From contig VICG01000001.1 in the NCBI GenBank assembly GCA_008692225.1, positions 3,387,501 through 3,451,500 on the forward strand: a stretch of 64,000 nucleotides of DNA. The letters are read 5' to 3'. The translations under genes were made by a program, and so were the position numbers. Source of the DNA: Monilinia fructicola. Taxonomy: Eukaryota > Ascomycota > Leotiomycetes > Helotiales > Sclerotiniaceae. How positions within the stretch are numbered: position 1 is the first letter of the stretch; the number at the start of each line of letters is the position of its first letter. Positions 1-11,303 of the stretch are shown piece by piece. A model generated the notes under the pieces. The model was not told the DNA's origin, did not search any database, and worked only from the letters and a program-made list of their open reading frames with translations.

Positions 1-1110
1 ACTGTCCAGCGACCTTGAATTGGCCAGGTTGGGGGAAAGTCGAATATGCATTCATCTTGTGAGCGAGTCCTTGAATCCCCCGCCCCCCTGGCCCGCCCCC
101 AAAAATAACACCAACTGAATACATTAGCGGGGATTCGTACACACAAACCGGATTTGAGACGAACGGCACTCAGCCAACACCCACCAATCCACTAGGAAAC
201 CCCCCATATCCAGGTCAAATCACCCCAAGTTTGATCTACACTAGCCCTAACCCGTACTAGGATCTCCTGCTACCAACGGTCAGAATTGGGTAGACTATCT
301 TACTGTCGAATATAACAAGTCTACACTCTTCACCTATAACTTGGCGTATGGCGGAGCAACCGTCAACTCTGATCTCGTTGCCCCCTACAAACCAGAAGTT
401 TCATCCATTGCCGAGCAAATCGAAAACCAATTCTTTCCCACCTACGCAGGGAAGCCAGAAATAGCTCCTTGGTCTTCTGGAAACACGCTTTTTGCGATAT
501 TTGACGGGATCAATGATGTTGGTAATTCGTACCCCCTTGGAGTGCCGGCAACGACAAATCTCAACGAACGGATTATGGCAGTTTACCACGGTTTGGTGGA
601 TGAACTCTACTATATCGGTGCTCGAAACTTTGCGTTTTTGAATGTCCCACCGGTTGATAGAAGTCCGTTATCCATTGCTAGTGGTGCTGCAGCACAAGCT
701 CAGGAGAGGCTTGATATCGCAGACTGGAATCGTCGTCTCGCAGCCCTTGCTCAGAGTCTAAAGAATACTTTCCCAGAGGTCAACGTATTCGCAGTTGATA
801 CCCATGCCCTCTTCACCCAAGTTTTGGATAACCCCAAGAGTTTTCCCCAAACTGCTGTGTATCGGAATACGACCGCTTATTGCGTCGCCTATGAGAAGTA
901 AGTTTCAACCTACTCGACTGTCCGTGGCGTTTTATCCTACCTACTAACTAAAGTAGCGGTACACCGACACCGGATTATCTCGATCCTTCTTGTTACATCC
1001 CCGCCAATGAATACTTTTGGTTAAACTCGTTGCATCCAACCTATCCAATTCACGACGTTCTTGCTCAGCGGGTTGCGAAGGTGTTGGAGTCGGGTCCGAA
1101 CGTTTGCTAG
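1..1110 (+). CDS. GDSL/SGNH esterase, carbohydrate esterase family 16-like, 5'-partial
   Basis: Likely secreted acetylesterase or GDSL lipase acting on acetylated plant polysaccharide fragments (inferred from family). I read four visible exons: ..58, 128-213, 261-897 and 957-1110 (stop TAG). The introns at 59-127, 214-260 and 898-956 have GT..AG ends, and the codons join in frame across each junction. Exon 2 opens with FGDSYT, the block I motif carrying the catalytic Ser. GINDVG in exon 3 is block III. NSLHPT near the C-terminus holds the catalytic His. The residue three before this His, usually Asp in GDSL enzymes, is Asn here; as I recall, fungal CE16 proteins often show this. About 311 residues are visible and only the start with the signal peptide, perhaps 20-30 residues, lies outside the window. 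Family call is firm; substrate is not known. Confidence 0.85.
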
Positions 1111-2159
1111 GGAGTTGATTACACATTCCATAGTTCTATTCCAGCTTTCATGTGGGACTTTGAGTATATTAGGATACTGCAATATGCGCTGCGCTTCTAT
1201 GTCATAATTTTTTAGATGCTTCCTCTACCAGGGAACGCCATAAAGAATCAAATAACTTAAACTATCTTTCAAATGTCGAGCTCGCTGCTATAAATGCCTC
1301 TTCAACTTCCCTTAAGAATGATGTCGAGAAATACAACCCTTGGCAAATTCTATATCCTCTCATCTCAAGTCCTGTCCTTCACGGGCCATGGTGTCGGGCA
1401 TACATACACCTTGGAAGGTCATGATACCCGAGGTCTTGTACTGAGAACTTCCCCATGCTTCTTCGATTGGATATACAGTTCTTCCGATCATCGTACATTG
1501 ATTGATTCACTCGGCAACTATCTTGAAGTAATAAGCAGAGAAACTTCCATATCAACTTATTACTCGTTCTCGCTCACCCAGCACCGGAAATTCATCCCCA
1601 ATTCGTGCAGCTTACGATGAGGGTGTTATCAATCACGTGTCACGGGATTCCATGACCCGATTAGGCTTAGGATGTCTTATCTCACGCTTATCGTGCCGTA
1701 CCCCTCTATCCACTTGTTCCCAGCTTTCACAATTTGCACTAACGGTTATCAAAGCCATCGTCGGCCATGGCATCGGCATGGGACGGGCTAAGGGTCCATC
1801 CACCCATATCCATTTTGTATCCATCCATGAGATAATCTCAAACAGCGTCGTTGGAAATGTAATGAGAATACCCGTTGCCAAAACCTAACAGGAGTTGAGC
1901 TGTCGTGTCTTGACCCGATTGATACACCCAGTCCCGCTCACGCACAGGTACCTTACATTCAGTGGAGATAGTCATCGAAGATATATATTTGAGGCTGGAA
2001 GTCCCCCCCGACTATATTTCTCTCGATATACCATCCCCCTTCGCCTTTCTCTTTTCCAATCGCTCAACCCCGTCTCGTATTTGGAGCGAGCTTTATCCGC
2101 TTCCCTTGCTTCTCGGACATTGTTTCTTTTTTCCTTCCGATTCCTTCATGTTCGTCAGG
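1111..2159. other. gene-free stretch between esterase and amine oxidase
   Basis: The region has open frames of up to about 110 codons (for example 1294-1620), but they overlap on both strands, show no family motif and have no clear splice partners. A pyrimidine-rich tract at about 2015-2145 just before the next gene probably belongs to its promoter or 5' leader. Confidence 0.5.
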
Positions 2160-4411
2160 ATGGCTTCCAGCAGGCTTCAATCCCTCGCGCATCACTTCTC
2201 CGCTACTTCTCCGCTGCCACATCCGTTCGATCCTCTGTCCAATGCAGAGATTGAGAGAGCTGTTCAGGTCGTCCGTACCGAAAAGGGTCCTGTTCATTAT
2301 AATGCCGTTACGTTGTATGAACCGCGTAAAAAGGAGATGATGAAATGGCTTCACACCCCAGAAATTGTCCCAAGACCAAAGAGAATCGCGGATGTGGTAG
2401 TTATTGCGCCGGGTGGTAACGTCTATGATGGCTTGGTTGATCTGGGAGAAAGAAGAGTGGTGAAGTGGGAGAAGATTGATGGTGTGCAACCTTTGGTATG
2501 TCTTCATTCCACGCTAGGATCTTGTGCAACAGTCGAGTTGAGAAATTGGAACTCATCAAAAGCTTAGATTACCATGGAAGATCTCCAAATTGTTGAGCAT
2601 ATCGTTCGGAAAGATCCCAAGGTGATTGAACAGTGTATTTTGAGTGGTATTCCAGAGGAAGATATGCACAAGGTGTATTGCGATCGTAAGTCTCTGGTTT
2701 TTCGTCTATTCCCCTGATGCTAAGCGATCATAGCTTGGACCATTGGTTACGACCACCGATTCGGTAACAATGTCCGTCTACAACAAGCACTCATGTACTA
2801 CCGACCTCACATTGATGATTCGCAATACTCCTTCCCCCTCGATTTCTGTCCCATCTTCGATGCTGAAAAACAAAAGATTATTCACATCGATATCCCTGAT
2901 GTGCGACGACCAGTCAGTAAGGCACCCCCAAACAATTACCATCCAGCGAGTATAGAAAGGGAAGGGGGATATCGCAAGGATATTACTCCAATCAATGTTA
3001 CACAACCATCTGGTGTATCATTCAAGGTAGAAGGTCGAGAGATTGATTGGCAAAATTGGAAATTCCATGTTGGATTCAATTACAAGGAAGGAATTGTCCT
3101 CAACAACATTACGTACAACGATAAGGGTGATGTCAGACCAGTTTTCTACCGACTTTCTCTCGCAGAAATGGTCGTTCCTTACGGCAATCCCGAACACCCG
3201 CATCAACGCAAGCACGCTTTTGATCTTGGAGAATATGGAGGAGGGTATATGACTAATAGTCTCACTCTCGGCTGCGACTGCAAAGGTGCAATTCATTACA
3301 TGGTATAGTTTGACTCATTTCAGCCATAAACGGACCCAGCCATTGCTAACCAATTTAGGATGCCGCTTTCGTAAACCGCGCCGGTGAAAGTACCACCATC
3401 AAAAACGCCATCTGCATCCACGAAGAAGATGCTGGTATCCTCTTCAAGCACACCGATTTCCGCGACGAATCCGTCATCGTAACCCGAGGGCGCAAACTCA
3501 TCGTCTCCCACATCTTCACCGCCGCCAATTATGAATACTGCATCTACTGGATCTTCCACCAAGATGGCACCATCCAACTCGAAATCAAACTCACCGGTAT
3601 CCTAAACACCTACTCCATGAACCCAGGCGAAGACACCAAAGGCTGGGGCACCGAAGTCTACCCAGGCGTCAACGCGCACAATCATCAACACCTCTTCTGC
3701 CTCCGCATCGACCCCAACATCGACGGCCCCAACAACACCGTCGTCCAAACCGACGCCACCCCCGGCGCCGGCGCCGTCGGCTCCCCCGAAAACCCCCACG
3801 GCAACGCCTTCTACGCCCACAAGACCGAATACAAAACCGTCAACGAATCCATCAGCGACTACGACGGCGTCACCTCCCGCACCTGGGACATGATCAACCC
3901 CAACAAGCTCAACCCCCACTCACACAAGCCCGTCTCCTACAAACTCGTCAGCCGCGAGGTCCCCAAGCTGCTCCCCAAGGAGGGCTCCCTCGTCTGGAAG
4001 CGCGCCGGCTTCGCCCGCCACGCCCTACACGTGACGCCCTACTCGGACGACCAGCTGCACCCGGCGGGCCGCCACGTCCCGCAGACGTCGGGGGAGCCCA
4101 GCGCCGGACTCCCCGCGTGGATCGCCGACGGCACCGCCTCGATCCACAACACCGACATCGTCCTCTGGCACACCTTTGGCATCACGCACTTCCCGTCCCC
4201 CGAAGACTTCCCCATCATGCCGGCGGAGTCCATGACGCTGCTGCTGCGCCCGCGACATTTCTTTGCGCGCAACCCGGCCTTGGATGTCCCGCCGAGCTAC
4301 TGCAGCACGCCGAGCAGCGTGGCGGCGAGTCGCGATGGCGTGGTGAGGAGCGTCCTGAATTTGACGGATGGGGAGAGCAGGTTGGTGGATGCGAAGAGGT
4401 GTTGTAATTGA
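2160..4411 (+). CDS. copper amine oxidase (primary-amine oxidase)
   Basis: Oxidises primary amines to aldehydes with release of ammonia and hydrogen peroxide, using copper and a topaquinone made from its own Tyr; often peroxisomal or cytosolic in fungi. Four exons: 2160-2495, 2568-2685, 2734-3302 and 3359-4411, giving 691 residues, the usual length. All three introns are GT..AG and keep frame. Visible landmarks are FDLGEYGGG with the catalytic Asp (residue about 313), ANYEYC with the topaquinone Tyr (about 398), the copper ligands in NHQHLF (about 447) and the third His in THFPSPEDFPIMP (about 617). An in-frame ATG at 2148 would add four residues; 2160 gives the common MASS start. Codon use changes within the gene: exons 1-3 are AT-rich at third positions, whereas most of exon 4 is strongly C/G-ending. 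Confidence 0.93.
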
Positions 4412-4490
4412 GGCGTTCTAGCCAGGGGGCACGGGGGGAGGGGGGAGGAATAACGGCGCTATTCTTGTTCGAGAAGGGGTTGTAGTAATT

Positions 4491-4511
4491 GATGATGATG
4501 ATGATGATGAT
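4491..4511. repeat. (GAT)n microsatellite
   Basis: Seven uninterrupted GAT units about 80 bases after the amine oxidase stop codon, probably in its 3' untranslated region. Confidence 0.85.
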
Positions 4512-4718
4512 GGGAGAGTGCCGGGTTTTCTATCCATTCACACATGGCGTTCTGTACATAATTAGATTATCCTTCGAATCCACGCACAAGGTTCATCGTT
4601 TCACCCCTCCCCTCCCCTCCCCTCCCCGCCCCCCGCTCCGCATGCACGTATACGCCAAATCCCACCCCATCCCATCCAGCTCGTCACGCTACCGAGGTGC
4701 CAAAAAGATTCATGTGTG

Positions 4719-4756
4719 CGGAGATGGAGATGGAGATGGAGATGGAGATGGAGATT
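4719..4756. repeat. (GGAGAT)n hexanucleotide repeat
   Basis: About six near-perfect copies of GGAGAT in tandem. Confidence 0.85.
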
Positions 4757-4893
4757 GACTGATACATTCATTCATTCCCCTGCGCACAATGCATCAAGAA
4801 CAACATAGCCCATACACCACTATCCCACACCCAAATGCATCACGGTTTATTTTCTCTGATTCGCGAGTTCCGTAGATATAGCAAGGAAGGAAG

Positions 4894-5116
4894 GGGTGGA
4901 TAGGTGGATAGGTGGATAGATGGGTAGATGGATAGATGGATAGATGGATAGATGGATAGATGGATAGATGGATAGATGGATAGATGAATAGATGGATAGA
5001 TGAATAGATGGATAGATGGAATAGATGGATAGATGGATAGATGAATAAATGAATAAATGAATAGATGAATAGATGGATAGATGGATAGATGGATAGATGG
5101 ATAGATAGATAGATAA
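4894..5116. repeat. GATG/GATA tetranucleotide tract
   Basis: About 220 bases of alternating TGGATAGA-type units with scattered single-base variants (GAATA, GGAATA), ending in pure GATA and then CAAC repeats. This is the longest tetranucleotide tract in the window. Confidence 0.9.
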
Positions 5117-5644
5117 ATCAACCAACCAACCAACCAGGTCCTTCACGTTTCATGAAATGTGCGCGGCGTTTTCGGGATATTTTGCGTTTCGGGTCTGGAT
5201 GGATGGATAGATGGAGGAAGGGTGACGGGGAGGGGATGAGCAAGTATGTGTGTGTGTTTTTGCCGCGCGAAGTCTTGTTGAAAAACGATGCGGATGTATG
5301 TTCTGGTTGGGGAACGCAAAAGACATGATACCCAACGCACGATGCACAGAAGAGGGTCAGGGGATTAGAGACGTCTGCTCGTCTGGAGGAGATACGGAGA
5401 CTATGGGATGCGCAAGAACTCGCATCAACTTGCATTGATCAATGTGTCAAAAACTTCAAAGTGCCAATCTTAACCATGCCCCTTTATTCATGTCCGCGCC
5501 AATCTGAAGAGACAGTTCCCGCTGCGCCCATCCTACCATTATCCCAAACCCCGGCATGTGAGTCTATAACCAAACCCCGCCAGTCCTGTAAAAACACCCT
5601 CTCTCGATCTTGATGTCGCACGCCACGAGGAGCGAGGCTCTAGA

Positions 5645-6886
5645 CTAATTATGCATCAACGCCCGAACTTTTTTTCCAACGTCCTCAGGGGAAGTGGGCG
5701 AGTGGGCTGGGGCCGCGGATTTTGCTCCCCACGCCCAAGGCAGCCAATTCCCACTGGATGTCCTCTCTGCTATTCTTCGCGTATTTCCAACGTCTTCGGT
5801 TCCGCTATCTGCATCGATCTTTCGAAATCCGGCTCACTCTTTCTCGAGGTCATTCCACTTGCTGAACTTTTGGCCGGTCAAGGTTATCATCTTCGCTGCT
5901 AGTGCCATCGAAGGACATGCTAGAAATATTCTTGGCACACACGTTTTTCATTTTGTATGGTTTGCGCTTCTTTGTCCAATGCGGAAAGAAGTATTGAAAG
6001 ACGCTCACGTTTGGGCTTGGATGAAGGTTATGCGTTCAAATGCCAGATACATTCGCAGGTATCAACGATCCACCATGCGACGGTTCTCTATCTCCAGGTC
6101 CACCGGCAGCAGCGTTGGATGATGTTGCAGCGGATACCGCTGAAGCAAGGAGAGAATAAAAGTCTGTTGCAGTGCTAGTTGCGCCCCCAATAGAATTTGA
6201 GGGGAACGAAGGTTTCGCCGATGGTAGATTGAAACGCGCCATGAGACTTTGCGTGTAGGTATAAGCTGAAAGGTGTTGGCGGTGGCGTTGGCTCCTTGGG
6301 TGGAAGACCGAATACTTGTTGTCTGATCAACTCTATAGCTTGTTTAAGATATGTGACACCTGCAGCTTTCGCGCGTTCGTGGGCAGATGCTATGAAATCA
6401 TCAATAGCGAGCTCATTGTTGTGAAGCCATGGATGCACATATGTCTCGTAGAGAACCCTTGCGCCTTGAGTTTGAGGAAGGATGAGATAGAGAAGGAAAA
6501 CCGAGTCGCAACCATGAATAGAATGGTATCCTAAGAAGCTATGGTTAGATGGCCATCTTGCCTGGGTAATTTGAGAGAATAAGACGTCTGCGAACCAAAC
6601 CAGTATGAATCCAAGCCAAGATTCAGCAAACAAAGCGATCGCAAGAACCACCCAATACATAAGCCATGGGGTTAGCAATGCTGGATCGGAAGTCTTGAGA
6701 GCTTTGTAGGATGCGAAAAGCGGGAAAAGAAAGGTAGGAATAGAACTGAAGAACTTATTAGTATTAATTCTAACATCATATCGTACCGTATCATCCATGG
6801 ATATCATATCATATATCGTTGTTGATCAACACTTCTTTCAAGGCGGGGTAGACTTACGATAAGAGCCTTGCGAATGTATCGAACAT
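5645..6886 (-). CDS. TB2/DP1/HVA22 (Yop1/REEP-like) membrane-shaping protein, reading frame interrupted
   Basis: Family members are hairpin proteins that curve tubular ER membrane. Exon 1 is 6886-6858 (starts MFDTFARLLS), exon 2 is 6745-6596 and exon 3 starts at 6530; introns 6857-6746 and 6595-6531 are GT..AG. The domain is clear: LFPLFASYKAL, TPWLMYWVVL, IPFYSWLRLGF, then LLYLILPQTQGAR. After IPFYSWLRLGF the frame slips by one base near 6496. Further one-base slips lie near 6269 (before YTQSLMARFNLPSA), near 6038, near 6012 and at least once more further on. Conserved C-terminal segments such as ERLSILLSALDKEA and TSSGNWLPWAWGAK can each be read to a stop at 5645-5647. Joined, the product would be about 350 residues, the long paralogue type rather than the roughly 170-residue Yop1 itself. 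It may be a pseudogene or carry sequence errors; see findings. Confidence 0.75.
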
Positions 6887-7039
6887 GATCACTGTTCGTG
6901 GCTCTCAGAAGGTTACCCAGATGGATAGATATACTAGGTGATACAACAACAATCTTGGATTTGAATTTGAGTTGACAAGTAAAGATAAATAGGATTGAAG
7001 TGAGTACAGACGGTGAGGTGAGGGGGTAGGTTGATGAAG

Positions 7040-7182
7040 TGAAGAAGTGAAGATGAAGAAGATGGATGATGATGATGAGGAGGAGGAAGTTGATGTTGTT
7101 GTTGTTGATGATGATGATGTTGTTGTTGTTGTTGTTGATGAGGATGATGAGAATGAGGAGGAGGAGGAGGAGGAGGAGGATA
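7040..7182. repeat. mixed GAT/GTT/GAG trinucleotide repeats
   Basis: Runs of GAT, then GTT (TTG), then GAG/GGA trinucleotides upstream of the Yop1-like gene. They give artificial poly-His, poly-Gln and poly-Pro translations on the minus strand. Confidence 0.8.
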
Positions 7183-7361
7183 AGAATAAGTGAGAGTGAA
7201 CAAGGGGAATTGTATTGATGTTAAAGGATTCAAGACAATGATGATGATAATGATGATGATCTGCAAGTGAAGCTCTAGAATTCCTTTGAGGTCAAAGGGT
7301 TTTAGTGTATTTCTTATCACTTTGGGGGTATCAGGTGCCTATATTTGATAGTTCATGATGG

Positions 7362-7421
7362 CCTGAGACAGCCTAAGATAGCCTAAGACAGCCTAAGACA
7401 GCCTAAAACAGCCTAAGACAT
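7362..7421. repeat. 10-bp tandem repeat, unit CAGCCTAAGA
   Basis: Six consecutive near-identical decamers; two copies carry single-base changes. Confidence 0.85.
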
Positions 7422-7916
7422 ACAGCCTAGCCTACGTAGGGAATGTTTGTAAGCCCTGGAGATCAATAATAAGAAGGAAAAGGAAAAGGAATAACTAGAA
7501 TTAATAGGAATTAGCTACTGTTTGAGGTGATAATACGAAAAGAATGAATAATATCAAAAAAGCACTTAGAACCATCTATTTAGCCAAGTCATACGTAACT
7601 AATCAACTACCCAAATATTCATTGTCACCGCCGTTATTCGTAAATCAGTCTGTTCCAAGGTTATTACCTAGTATTGACGACCTTGACCTGGAGAAGTTGA
7701 AGCGCAACTCTCCTATTTATATAGCACCAAGTCATGATCAATTGATATAAAGAAGGCAAATGGCAAACAAATATGAATGCAAAGGCTATGAAGTAGGTAC
7801 AGCAGGTACAGGTAGATACGTCCTGGTACTTACGTAAGGTTAGGTATATATACCTAGGTAGTCACAGCTAATAAAGTTATAGCTAGAGACTTATAAGCTT
7901 TAGTAGAATAGATACT

Positions 7917-8520
7917 ATTATATTTTATTATATTTTATTATATTTTATTATATTTGTTAGGAAGCAACCCTCTCGACATGGTCACGTGATCATTTACGCT
8001 AGTACTTAAGTGGAAAGGATCCTAAATCCTTTCCTTTCCTTCTTATAAATAACTATACTATTTACGTTAACCCCTCTATTCCTCGTTCCTCGTTATAATA
8101 TTTTACTATATTTTAATATTATTTATTATATTCTATAGTATATAATTATATTATATTTTATTATATTTTAATATTATTTATTATATTCTATAGTATTTAA
8201 CTTTATTCTATTATTATCTACTATGTTTTATTATTAATTGTTATACTTTTTATTATCTATTATTATCTATTACATTTAATTATATTCTAATATTATTAAT
8301 TATATTCTATAGTATTTAACTATATTTTATTATTATTTATTATATATTTTATCTTTTATTTTTATTATATTATATTTTTATTTTATTATACTTTATTATC
8401 TCTCTTTATTTAAATTTATAATTCCCGACTCTTATATACATTTTATCTTTATCTATTATATTCCATTTTATTTTAATATATTCCACTAATTAACCTACTC
8501 TCTATTTATTATATTTCTCT
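7917..8520. repeat. AT-rich island starting with TATTTTATTA tandem copies
   Basis: Four perfect TATTTTATTA-type units at about 7919-7953 are followed by roughly 430 bases (8095-8520) that are almost pure A/T with recurring TATTATATT and TATTATCTATT phrases. It has no long open frame. Such islands in ascomycetes can be relics of RIP-mutated repeats; I could not identify a parent element. Confidence 0.75.
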
Positions 8521-9077
8521 TCATTCGCATTTCCGATCCCCGCAATGCTCATGTTGCCCAATTAGGACCTATCCATATAAAACATGGGGTAAGCTCAGAT
8601 ACATCCGGAGTAGAGGACACCTGCAGTAAAGGTTCCTTAGCGTCCGTGGATGACTAAGAGAAAGGTTGGCAGATAGATCATGGGGCTAGCTTAACTAACG
8701 ACCCTTACCTTACCCGTGGTCATAATAATCTGCTGTTCAACCCGTGGACTGTTCAACACGTCCAAGAAATGCTCCTATGTGGATGAATTTTGACTTTGAT
8801 TGAGGATTCATGGGCTGATATTCAATTAAAAGCCATATATATGCATATGGGCTGAGATCTGTTCCCAATACATTCCAAGGCTCTTGGAGAACTCCTTCTC
8901 ATAGGTAACCTGAACTAACTTTCATATAAGAAGTCGTACCTTCTAGTAGGTTTGAATTTCTTTCCTCAGCTAAACAACTAAACTTACCCAGCTGCCACGT
9001 TCACGTTCAACATTCTTCAACATCCATCCCTCGGGAAGCTACATCATCTACACTCTATACCTATAACATCCTCCACT

Positions 9078-10179
9078 ATGTGTATCGTCTTGGCAACGAC
9101 CGCGCATCCTTCCTATGCACTTATCGTTCTTGATAATCGAGATGAATTCATTCTCCGGCCAACCAGTAAACCACACTGGTGGTCTTCTCCTCACCAGGAA
9201 ATCTTGTCAAGTCGAGATCTACAACGCGCCGAACAAGGAACATGGTTAGGGATTACGAAAAAACGGGTAATTTTGCAGTTCTTACGAATTATCGCGAAAC
9301 AGATACCCACGATAAGGATCATCCTGTACAGGGAACCCGGAGTAGAGGGGGCATGGTCACGGCTTGGTTAACGGCGGAAAACGATGAGAGTACCAAACAA
9401 TTTGTCCACAGGTTATTGGATGGAGAGGGTGTAAAAGGTGTCGGTGGGTTCTCCTTGGTATGCGGAAAATTGCGAAAAGAAAGATCCTCGATGAGCAAAT
9501 GGAGCCCCTGGCGATCATTTCGAATAGAAGCGGAACTCCAGATGAGGTACCATGGGTCGCTGGTAGAAAGAGGGAAGTCTACGGCTTAAGCAATACTTCC
9601 TACGATGATCCGATAACTTGGCCCAAGGTTAAGTCAGGCAAGGAAAAGGTATTGGAGGCTGTAGAAGAAGTTGTGCGAGACGGCCTTGGGCAAGATGAGT
9701 TGGTCAAGAAATTTATACGCCGTGCTAGATATCGATACGCTTCCAAAGCAAGATGACAGGCAAGATTTGAAGAGTATATTTATCAGCTTCGAAAATCCAT
9801 CTTCATACCTACAATTGGTCATGCAACTCCACCTGCGGAGATTCCAGATGCAGATGAGATTGCAGCTGCGGTCAAAAAAGCATCATCATCACATGAAGAT
9901 TCTGGGCTCGAAGTGAAGGAAGAGCAAATTAAGCATACAGAGGAGCAGAGACCAACGCCCGAAAACAGTAACGTGATTTCTGGAGTTTATGGTACACAGA
10001 GGCAGACAATCATCCTCGTAGATTGGGAGGGGCATGTCACTTTTATAGAGCGTTCACTGTTTGATGATGAAGGCAAACCGATAGAAAGGGGTCAGGCCGA
10101 TATGAAGTTTGAATTTGATATTGAGGGATGGCATGGGGAAAGTAAGGGAAATGAAGTATATCCGCACTCAGTGCTGTAG
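9078..10179 (+). CDS. TANGO2/NRDE-family protein, reading frame interrupted
   Basis: The family (transport and Golgi organisation 2 in animals) is named for an N-terminal Asn-Arg-Asp-Glu motif; its biochemical role is unsettled, with links to Golgi organisation and haem handling. The start MCIVLATTAHPSYAL and the motif DNRDEF are clear, followed by WLGITK, FAVLTNYRE, GGFSLVCGKLR, EVPWVAGRK, YGLSNT, SIFIPTIG and SGVYGTQRQT, all in the expected order. They lie in successive frames. The switches fall at the A6 run 9258-9263, near 9476-9483 (A-rich), at 9709-9711 (AAA) and at 9766-9768 (TTT), mostly small homopolymers. No substitution-type stop codon is needed to explain the breaks. No intron is evident at these points. 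The stop is at 10177-10179 and the joined length would be about 365 residues. Confidence 0.78.
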
Positions 10180-11303
10180 CTTGCTAATAGGATAGCAGAT
10201 GACAAAATACAATATTGATTAAGTCAAAATGAGGAATTTCAAGTGCTAAGGGCATCTTTACGAATTAGGATTTGGTGATGACATCAACTCTACACACAGC
10301 ACTGTTGGGCCAAATTTCTAAAATATTATATTCTTAAGCTTTTCATCCAAGTCTATCAAAGTTTCAGATGATAAACTGTATCGCGTTCCGCAGACTAATG
10401 TAATTCAAGAGTCAAGTGAATTACATTGGTAAATTTACTCTACCTACTCCCGAGGCCGTCAACGTAATATGCCTCCTATACACCTCCAGGGCTACCCGTG
10501 GACCATTGAACCTTTCCATGTTTGCATATGGATAACAGCCATATTCTACTTCAGAGAGGTTCCAAGGTTCCTGCCGCATTCTTTCATCTGTTTGGAAGAT
10601 TTAGGTAATTTGTATCATGATTCCATGCTTCCTTCCTTATTCTATCTCATTTCATTCTAGACGGTCCAGGTCTTTCAAATGATAGTATATGTTTTGTAAT
10701 CTCACCAATGAAAGGAAAGATTCAATATCCCATGAACGGCGTCAAATTTCTGACATCTGCTTTTGCCAATCACAGATGTCTCGGCGTCAACAACACCCTC
10801 GAGGATATGATACTTAGCCTCATTTGGAAAGAAATTTATTGGTCTGGCGAAGTCTTCAAAAAGCTTTGAGTCCTTCCCACCTTTGTTATTTCCATCCACC
10901 TCGATCTTTGATTCTTGTTTGCTTGATCGACAGAACAACAATATCTTGGAGTACGACTTGTGACTTAATTCATCAACAGGTCTTCAAGCATCTTTGATAC
11001 CTTGAAGCTGGAGAGGCAAGAGTTACTCTGGTAAGATGAGCAATTCCTTTCCATCAATTGTTCGGATAGATCGACGCCAAACAAGCAGGAGTTGAACAAA
11101 ACTCAAAATATAATCGACGCAATCATCAGTTTGACCTGGATCCATGTTCATATTGTATTTTGCTTCATGATCAGCAAATGAATCTAGCGTTCGCCTCTCC
11201 ATACCACTTCGGAATATTCGAGTTGATATTTTGCGTCAATATGCGCTCTTTGAAGGTTATACACTAACAATTTATCTCAATTCTAGAAAGCAAACAAGGG
11301 ATC
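10180..11303. other. gene-free stretch
   Basis: Only short open frames on both strands (for example 10469-10660 plus and 10702-10941 minus), none with a recognised motif. The end of the interval is probably the promoter and leader of the next gene. Confidence 0.45.

Larger units (their letters stand above)
4412..5644. other. convergent intergenic region, repeat-rich
   Basis: Lies between the amine oxidase stop and the stop of the Yop1-like gene on the other strand. It contains several simple repeats listed separately. Open frames at 4840-5146 are translations of the repeat and were not called. Confidence 0.6.
6887..9077. other. gene-free stretch with trinucleotide repeats and an AT-rich island
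   Basis: It contains the promoter side of both flanking genes, the repeats listed below and an AT-rich island. The frame at 6934-7320 on the minus strand is a His/Gln/Pro translation of trinucleotide repeats. No conserved protein was recognised. Confidence 0.55.

Noticed and set aside
4840..5146. Two overlapping minus-strand frames of about 100 codons rich in Ile-Tyr-Pro-Ser-His
   Set aside because: They are translations of the GATA/GATG tetranucleotide repeat.
6934..7320. Minus-strand frame of 128 codons with poly-Pro, poly-Gln and poly-His
   Set aside because: It comes from trinucleotide repeats and has no conserved part.
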